Positions 59,340 to 64,000 of a DNA stretch of 64,000 bases are shown one piece after another. The stretch comes from Pseudomonadota bacterium. GTDB taxonomy: Bacteria > Pseudomonadota > Gammaproteobacteria > Pseudomonadales > Oceanobacteraceae. How positions within the stretch are numbered: position 1 is the first letter of the stretch; every line of letters starts with the position of its first letter. Below the pieces are notes generated by a model. That model was not told the origin of the DNA, searched no databases, and saw nothing but the letters and a program-made list of their open reading frames with translations. The translations under genes and the position numbers were made by a program. Location of the stretch: contig JAIXHJ010000003.1 of assembly GCA_030145845.1 (NCBI GenBank), forward strand, positions 1 to 64,000, read 5' to 3'.

Positions 59340-60215
59340 TTAATCGTCTGACGCGTTCAATGTAACGGTCAGGTTGTCGATCAGCAGGTTGTCGATGAGG
59401 CGGGCTTTGCCGATATAGGCGGCGCCGAGGATGATGACTGAGTCATCTTCCGGGCTGGCCGGTGCCAGGTCGGAGGTGCGGCGGATTTCCAGATAATCGG
59501 TGCGGAAACCGCGCTGGTCGAGGCGCTCGCGGGCGTCTGTCAGCGAACGGCTGATGTCCTTGTGCTCACGGAAATCATTGGCAATTTCCTGCAGCGTGCG
59601 GTACAGACCGGTCGCCTGCTGACGCTCTTCTTCGGTCAGATAACCGTTGCGGGAGCTGAGAGCCAGACCATCGATGTCGCGGGCGGTGGGAACCGGGCAG
59701 ATTGCCACCGGCAGGCACAGGTCGTCGACCATTTTGCGGATCACGGCCACCTGCTGGAAATCTTTTTCGCCGAAGAAGGCTTTATCCGGCTGTACCATGT
59801 TGAGCAGTTTGTTGACCACGGTGGCAACGCCGTCGAAGTGACCCGGACGGCTGCCACCACACAGGCCTTCGGAGACTTCCGGCACATGAATGGTGGTCTG
59901 GCGGTCCTGGCCTTCCGGATACATTTCATCCACATCCGGGGCAAACAGCAGATTGCAGCCGGCTTCCGCCAGCATCTGCTGGTCACGCTCCAGCGTACGC
60001 GGATAGCGTGCCAGATCATCGGGATCATCAAACTGCAGCGGATTGACGAAAATACTGGCAACGGTAAAACAGTCGTCGCCCAGCGAACGCTGGATCAGGC
60101 TGATATGACCTTCGTGAAGGTTGCCCATGGTGGGAACAAAACCGATAACACGCTGCGCAGAGCGCGCCTTGCGGACATGCTCACGCAGTTCGCGGATAGT
60201 GTGAACAGTAATCAT
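59340..60215 (-). CDS. panC: Pantothenate synthetase
   Basis: 291 residues. [19 protein letters not shown] carries the HxGH ATP site; [19 protein letters not shown] and [20 protein letters not shown] are conserved, as is the [12 protein letters not shown] loop. It joins pantoate and beta-alanine. Its ATG overlaps the panB stop (ATGA). Confidence 0.96.
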   Translation of the reverse strand: MITVHTIRELREHVRKARSAQRVIGFVPTMGNLHEGHISLIQRSLGDDCFTVASIFVNPLQFDDPDDLARYPRTLERDQQMLAEAGCNLLFAPDVDEMYPEGQDRQTTIHVPEVSEGLCGGSRPGHFDGVATVVNKLLNMVQPDKAFFGEKDFQQVAVIRKMVDDLCLPVAICPVPTARDIDGLALSSRNGYLTEEERQQATGLYRTLQEIANDFREHKDISRSLTDARERLDQRGFRTDYLEIRRTSDLAPASPEDDSVIILGAAYIGKARLIDNLLIDNLTVTLNASDD

Positions 60216-61021
60216 GCACTGAATCCATGCTCGGCGGCCGGGAATTGGCCGTTTTTAACTTCTTCTGTGTAGGCGGCGAATGCCTGCTGGACGTTACGGC
60301 CACCGGTCAGGAAATTTTTGACAAATTTCGGGGTGTGGCCGGTATTGAGTCCGAGCATATCATGCATCACCAGAACCTGCCCGTCGGTATCTGCACCGGC
60401 ACCGATGCCGATAACCGGAATGCCAACCGTGGCGGTAATGCGTGCAGCCAGTGATGACGGTACACATTCCAGCAGCAGCACATCGGCCCCGGCGGCTTCC
60501 AGCGCCTGACAGTGGGCCACCATGGCGTCTGCTTTGTCCTGTTCTTTGCCCTGTACCCGGTAACCACCGAGTTTATTCACTGATTGTGGCGTGAGGCCGA
60601 GGTGAACGCACACGGGAACCCCCTGACGGCCGAGGGATTCAACCAGCGGTATCAGCCAGTCATCCCCTTCCACTTTCACCATATGAGCACCGGCCTGCAT
60701 CACTTTACGGGCGTTTTCCAGCCCCTGTTCCAGCGTGCCATAGGCCATGAACGGCAGGTCGGTCATCACCAGTGCCGGACGCTCAGCGCGGCGGTTGCCG
60801 CGGGCAACAGCGGCAGTGTGGTAAGCCATATCATCGGTGCTGACCGGCAGGGTGCTGTCATGCCCCTGCACCACATTGCCCAGAGAATCGCCAACCAGCA
60901 GGACTTCGACGCCGGCTTCCGCTGCCAGCTGTGCATACGTTGCATCGTAGGCAGTCAGAGAGGTGAACTTCTCCCCGCGGTCTTTCATGGCCTGCAGGGT
61001 GCGGATACTGATCGGATTCAT
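60212..61021 (-). CDS. panB: 3-methyl-2-oxobutanoate hydroxymethyltransferase
   Basis: 269 residues, TIM barrel. [40 protein letters not shown] and [21 protein letters not shown] are signatures. It is the first step of pantothenate synthesis. Downstream of folK by 220 bases; that gap shows no gene. Confidence 0.96.
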   Translation of the reverse strand: MNPISIRTLQAMKDRGEKFTSLTAYDATYAQLAAEAGVEVLLVGDSLGNVVQGHDSTLPVSTDDMAYHTAAVARGNRRAERPALVMTDLPFMAYGTLEQGLENARKVMQAGAHMVKVEGDDWLIPLVESLGRQGVPVCVHLGLTPQSVNKLGGYRVQGKEQDKADAMVAHCQALEAAGADVLLLECVPSSLAARITATVGIPVIGIGAGADTDGQVLVMHDMLGLNTGHTPKFVKNFLTGGRNVQQAFAAYTEEVKNGQFPAAEHGFSA

Positions 61022-61241
61022 GGGTGATCTCCGTTATCAGCGTCAGATGACGCGTTATTCTGGGGGCGTATAGTGCGGATTGGCCGGTATAAGTCAACCT
61101 TAAGGTATATAGACAAGCCGCAGATTCTCTGCTTCTGATCAGCTCAGGGCACAGTGTTGGCGGGGCCCGGCGGGCTGTTCACGGATGTGCAACACTGAGA
61201 TGCAGAAACCGCCGGCAGCCGGGCAGGAAACAGCGGCCGGC

Positions 61242-61745
61242 TCATGACTGACTGTCCTCAGGCGACGGATGGTAAAGACGATGCAGAGGTTCGCCATAGC
61301 GTGGTGTCAGGCTGCTGAGGTCAGTGCCATCGGGCAGACGCAGCTGTGGTTCCAGTTCCAGCAGCGGCTTCACCACAAACGCACGTTCCTGCAGACCGGC
61401 ATGGGGAATGGTCAGGCGCTCTGAGGTCTTGGTCAGGTCGGCATACAGCAGAATATCGAGGTCGATACAGCGTTCGCCCCAGTGACGTAACTTGGTACGT
61501 CCCTGTTGCTGTTCCTGCGCTTTCAGCGCATCGAGCAGGGCCAGCGGCGTGAGGCTGGTTTCAATCTCGGCCACGGCATTGACGTAGTCCGGCTGGTCCT
61601 GTGGCCCCATCGGCCGCGAGCCATACAGGGATGACCAGCGCAGCAGACGGCTCTGCGGCAGACCACTGAGGGCGTGCAGGGCAACAGCAATCTGGTGGGC
61701 GGGATCATCAAGATTCGCCCCCAGGCCAATAAAACAACGCTTCAT
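61242..61745 (-). CDS. folK: 2-amino-4-hydroxy-6-hydroxymethyldihydropteridine pyrophosphokinase
   Basis: 167 residues. FIGLGANLDDPAHQIA at the start, YGSRPMGPQDQPDYVNAVAE and RCIDLDILLYAD are the HPPK signatures. It acts in folate synthesis. ATG at 61745 is chosen; a TTG at 61751 is in frame. The gene follows pcnB by only a few bases. Confidence 0.94.
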   Translation of the reverse strand: MKRCFIGLGANLDDPAHQIAVALHALSGLPQSRLLRWSSLYGSRPMGPQDQPDYVNAVAEIETSLTPLALLDALKAQEQQQGRTKLRHWGERCIDLDILLYADLTKTSERLTIPHAGLQERAFVVKPLLELEPQLRLPDGTDLSSLTPRYGEPLHRLYHPSPEDSQS

Positions 61746-61751
61746 CGGCAA

Positions 61752-63170
61752 TCAGCGCGAGCGCGGCCGGCGGCTGCGGTTACGTGCCGGACGCCGGCGT
61801 TTCGGACCGTCACTGTCACCGTCTTCGCGTAACGGACGGCTCTGCACCAGATCCGGGTTTTCTTCCTGCAGGCGGGTCCAGAAGGCACCGATACCGTCCA
61901 GCTGTTCACCGGACTGCTCACGCAACAGGACAAAATCGTAGGCTGCACGGAAGCGCGGGTGAGTCAGCAGCTCCTGGGTTTTACGGCTGCGTACCCGGCT
62001 CAGGCGCAGCTGCATTTCCCAGATTTCACGCATCGGAATGGAGAAGCGCTTGGGAATGGCCGTCGATTTGGTCTGTTGGGACAGTACGCGGTCGGCGGCT
62101 TTCTGTAATGCCGGGTGTGGCGCCATGCCACGGGCTTCGAATTCCTGCGCGGTGCGTACCAGAGGTGCCCACAGCAGGGACGCGAGGAAGAAATAGGGTG
62201 TTACCGATTTACCCGCGCGGATGCGCACATCGGTGTTACGCATGGTGTTCTCGGCCATCGCCAGTGCCAGCGGATCTTCCTTCAGGCATTGTTCGGTGGC
62301 CGGAAACAGATAGGCGAACAGACCGTATTCACGCAACAGGCGCAGGGTATCCAGTGCCTGGCCGTGCAGGAACAGCTTCAGCACTTCCTCAAACAGACGT
62401 GCGGACGGGATCTGTTCCAGCAGTGGTGCCATCAGCGGAATGGGCTCTGCGGTATGGGCTTCGATATTGAAATCCAGCTTGGCAGCAAAGCGGATGGCGC
62501 GCAGCATGCGCACCGGATCTTCACGATAGCGGGTTTCCGGGTCCCCGATCAGGCGCAGACGGCGGTTCTGCAGATCATCCCAGCCGCCGGCGTAGGCGTG
62601 CACACTGAAGTCGGCAATATCGTAATACAGCGCATTGATGCTGAAGTCGCGGCGCATGGCATCTTCATCTTTGTTGCCATACACATTGTCGCGCAGGATC
62701 ATGCCCTGATCGCCGGTGGCGGCTTCTTTCGGCGAGTTATCGTCGGTTGGCGGCGCGCGGAAGGTGGCGACTTCAATGATCTCACGGCCGAAGACCACAT
62801 GAACCAGTTTGAAACGGCGGCCGATCAGGCGTGAGTTACGGAACAGGCTGTTGACCTGCTCCGGCGTCGCATCGGTGGCGACATCGAAATCTTTCGGGTT
62901 CAGCCCCAGCAGGGTATCGCGCACCCCACCACCGACCAGCAGTGCCTGGTAGCCGGCGTTGTTCAGGCGATACAGTACCTTCAGCGCATTGTCGCTGATG
63001 TTGCGGCGGCTGATGGAATGCTGATCGCGCGGAATGACGGTCAGGGGCGCCTGGTGCTGGTCTTTTTCCCGTCCGGACAGACGTTTCAGACCGGCGCCGA
63101 GTTTTCTGACGGTTTTCGCCAGTTTTTCAGTATTTGTCAGTGATTTGATCAAATTAGGTTGCCGTTTCAC
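61752..63170 (-). CDS. pcnB: Poly(A) polymerase I
   Basis: 472 residues, class II nucleotidyltransferase. ALLVGGGVRDTLLGLNPKDF and DVATDATPEQVNSLFRNSRL carry the GG...DxD catalytic motifs; RRDFSINALYYDI follows. The C-terminus is very basic (GPKRRRPARNRSRRPRSR), as in PcnB rather than CCA-adding enzymes. GTG start at 63170. It adds 3' tails to RNAs, marking them for decay. In Pseudomonas the same gene follows cbrB and crcZ. Confidence 0.94.
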   Translation of the reverse strand: MKRQPNLIKSLTNTEKLAKTVRKLGAGLKRLSGREKDQHQAPLTVIPRDQHSISRRNISDNALKVLYRLNNAGYQALLVGGGVRDTLLGLNPKDFDVATDATPEQVNSLFRNSRLIGRRFKLVHVVFGREIIEVATFRAPPTDDNSPKEAATGDQGMILRDNVYGNKDEDAMRRDFSINALYYDIADFSVHAYAGGWDDLQNRRLRLIGDPETRYREDPVRMLRAIRFAAKLDFNIEAHTAEPIPLMAPLLEQIPSARLFEEVLKLFLHGQALDTLRLLREYGLFAYLFPATEQCLKEDPLALAMAENTMRNTDVRIRAGKSVTPYFFLASLLWAPLVRTAQEFEARGMAPHPALQKAADRVLSQQTKSTAIPKRFSIPMREIWEMQLRLSRVRSRKTQELLTHPRFRAAYDFVLLREQSGEQLDGIGAFWTRLQEENPDLVQSRPLREDGDSDGPKRRRPARNRSRRPRSR

Positions 63171-63253
63171 GGATTAAGCAGCAGGCGAGTTTACCGGTTA
63201 AGCGGTGACAAATAAATCTTGGCAGGAATATTGGTGCAGAGCCGGGGCTGCAG

Positions 63254-63282
63254 AAAAACAAAAAGCCGCATAAAGCGGCTTT
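63254..63282 (-). terminator. Rho-independent terminator of the predicted sRNA
   Basis: Stem AAAGCCGC (63262-63269) and GCGGCTTT (63275-63282), loop ATAAA. On the minus strand it is followed by TTTTTGTTTTT, so it works in the direction of pcnB. No convincing protein gene ends before it. Confidence 0.8.
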
Positions 63283-63535
63283 GTGAGTCCCTGTTGTTAT
63301 CAGTCCATTCCCTGTTTTCCTGATACGAAGCGGCTGTTTTGAATATACAGGCCGTAGCCCTTTATTTTTCTTATTGTCACAGCTCCGGGCTGTGCATTCG
63401 AAACAGTGCCTGCATGGTACCGCTCTGCTGTTGTTATTGTTATCGCAGAGCAGTAACCGGCCATTGTTATTTTTATTGTCGGCCGGTGTGGGACACAGGC
63501 GTTTTTTATTTTTATTGATCGCTGTGTTCCCTCTG
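63254..63535 (-). ncRNA. crcZ: CrcZ-like sRNA, predicted Hfq/Crc decoy
   Basis: Transcribed toward pcnB from a sigma-54 promoter at 63546-63561, ending at the terminator at 63254-63282, about 280 nt. The minus strand shows four A-rich AANAANAA motifs, at about 63503-63518, 63464-63480, 63431-63443 and 63361-63378, plus a weaker one at 63289-63298 (AACAACAG). Three are enclosed by hairpin arms: about 63490-63531, CCGGCC/GGCCGG at 63457-63486, and GCTCTGC/GCAGAGC at 63422-63451. In Pseudomonas, CrcZ lies between cbrB and pcnB, is made from a CbrB-activated sigma-54 promoter and carries several such motifs that titrate Hfq with Crc. Position, promoter type and motif content all agree. The region lacks a believable protein gene. 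It is named by analogy only. Confidence 0.75.
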
Positions 63536-63545
63536 ATCTGTATAG

Positions 63546-63561
63546 AGCAGGCGCCGTGCCA
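63546..63561 (-). promoter_or_regulatory. Sigma-54 promoter of the predicted sRNA
   Basis: Minus-strand sequence TGGCACGGCGCCTGCT: a perfect -24 element TGGCAC and a -12 element CTGCT, with exact GG-N10-GC spacing. The start of transcription would lie near 63535, just before the first hairpin of the sRNA. Confidence 0.7.
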
Positions 63562-63635
63562 GTTTTTAAATATCTATATAAATCAGTGGGTTATGATTTT
63601 TCTGGCGATATTGGTAACCCTGTGTAAGACCAAAG

Positions 63636-63694
63636 TGTTACGGCATCCGGGGTCTGAGGTAACAGTGACTGTTTCCCGGTAACAGTTTGTAACA
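63636..63694 (-). promoter_or_regulatory. Cluster of TGTTAC/GTAACA half-sites upstream of the sigma-54 promoter
   Basis: TGTTAC at 63636-63641, GTAACA at 63659-63664, 63679-63684 and 63689-63694; a related GTAACC lies at 63614-63619. They stand about 75-130 bases upstream of the promoter, where an NtrC-family activator such as CbrB would bind. TGTTAC-type half-sites are, as I recall, the reported CbrB recognition element. Confidence 0.55.
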
Positions 63695-64000
63695 CCACAG
63701 TATCCGCAGGGCTTTACACGGACATCGGGGTTGTCGCCGGAGCCGCAGCAATCAGGCAGCCTGTGGATAACGCACACAGGCCGGTACGGGTCTTGCCCGG
63801 CTCAGGGCATGGGTGACAGGGAATAGCGGAACCTGTGTTGAAGTCCGGACTCCGGGTTTTGCTGTACTCAACGATACCGTCAGGCCGGTTTACGCTGCAC
63901 AAGGTGCCTGGCGTCCGCCGCAGGTTTTGCGCGAACAGAGGTTGTCTGGCATCCGATGATGTCTGTGGGGGCTTGTGTTATGGGAGTGAATCGTCGGGGG
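63695..64000. other. Region without a recognisable gene at the right edge
   Basis: I see no supportable coding region here on either strand. By comparison with Pseudomonas the next gene outside the window should be cbrB, reading toward pcnB. The stretch would then be the cbrB-crcZ spacer. One perfect DnaA-box-like nonamer occurs at 63762-63770, probably by chance. Confidence 0.5.

Noticed and set aside
63374..63682. Plus-strand frame of 102 residues, very rich in Leu
   Set aside because: Its Leu/Ile runs come from reading the complement of the A-rich sRNA motifs. It has no ribosome binding site and its composition is unlike real proteins here.
63762..63770. Perfect DnaA-box nonamer TTATCCACA (minus strand)
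   Set aside because: A single box with no cluster, no AT-rich unwinding region and no dnaA or gidA nearby. A second copy occurs by chance inside epmA at 10429-10437.

Overview
The window is about 64 kb of a gammaproteobacterial chromosome. Gene content and order point to the Oceanospirillales/Pseudomonadales side of the class. This is inferred from gene order and protein motifs; no database search was possible. Two blocks follow gene orders known from Pseudomonas aeruginosa: serB-fimX ... psd-rhdA-HDOD-motAB-rsgA-orn-queG-nnr-tsaE-amiB-mutL-miaA-hfq-hflX-hflK-hflC-DUF2065-hisZ-purA (about 2.5-41.8 kb), and pcnB-folK-panB-panC-panD-pgi (57.0-63.2 kb).

Layout. 0-1 kb: the right end of an IS3-family element interrupts an outer-membrane porin gene. 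1-8.2 kb: a degenerate class III cyclase-like membrane protein, a 56-residue conserved-looking protein, serB, fimX and a large protein with a PilZ-like tail. 8.3-11 kb: epmB, efp and epmA, i.e. EF-P with its lysine-type modification enzymes. 11-14 kb: a four-gene run on the minus strand (unknown protein, GMC oxidoreductase, AhpD/CMD-like protein, rhodanese). 14-22 kb: LysR regulator, psd, rhdA, HDOD protein, motAB, rsgA, orn. 22-27.7 kb: an AT-rich leader region and a complete cyoABCDE bo3-type quinol oxidase operon. 27.8-41.8 kb: queG, then the long nnr-to-purA housekeeping run. 41.8-44.2 kb: an AT-richer cassette of two unrecognised genes, framed by two identical 29-bp terminator copies. 44.2-47.2 kb: LysR plus glutathione-dependent formaldehyde oxidation (frmA, frmB). 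47.2-53 kb: a TauE-like exporter, SDR, epimerase, bile-acid-symporter-family protein and flavin monooxygenase, divergent from an AraC regulator. 53.1-54 kb: an unknown membrane-anchored protein. 54-57 kb: mtnA-mtnB-mtnD-mtnC (methionine salvage). 57-63.2 kb: pgi, pantothenate synthesis, folK, pcnB.

Most interesting signal. Downstream of 63.17 kb, reading the minus strand toward pcnB, there is no convincing gene. Instead there is a sigma-54 promoter with exact GG-N10-GC spacing (63546-63561), preceded by a cluster of TGTTAC/GTAACA half-sites. The promoter is followed by about 280 nt carrying four A-rich AANAANAA motifs plus one weaker one, three of them in the loops of separate hairpins, and then a rho-independent terminator. 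In Pseudomonas this exact position (cbrB-crcZ-pcnB) holds the sRNA CrcZ, the Hfq/Crc decoy of carbon catabolite repression. I therefore call a CrcZ-like sRNA. The hfq gene it would act on lies in the same window at 35.2 kb.

Second candidate. The two-gene cassette at 42-44.1 kb looks like a recent acquisition at the purA terminator; its function is unknown.
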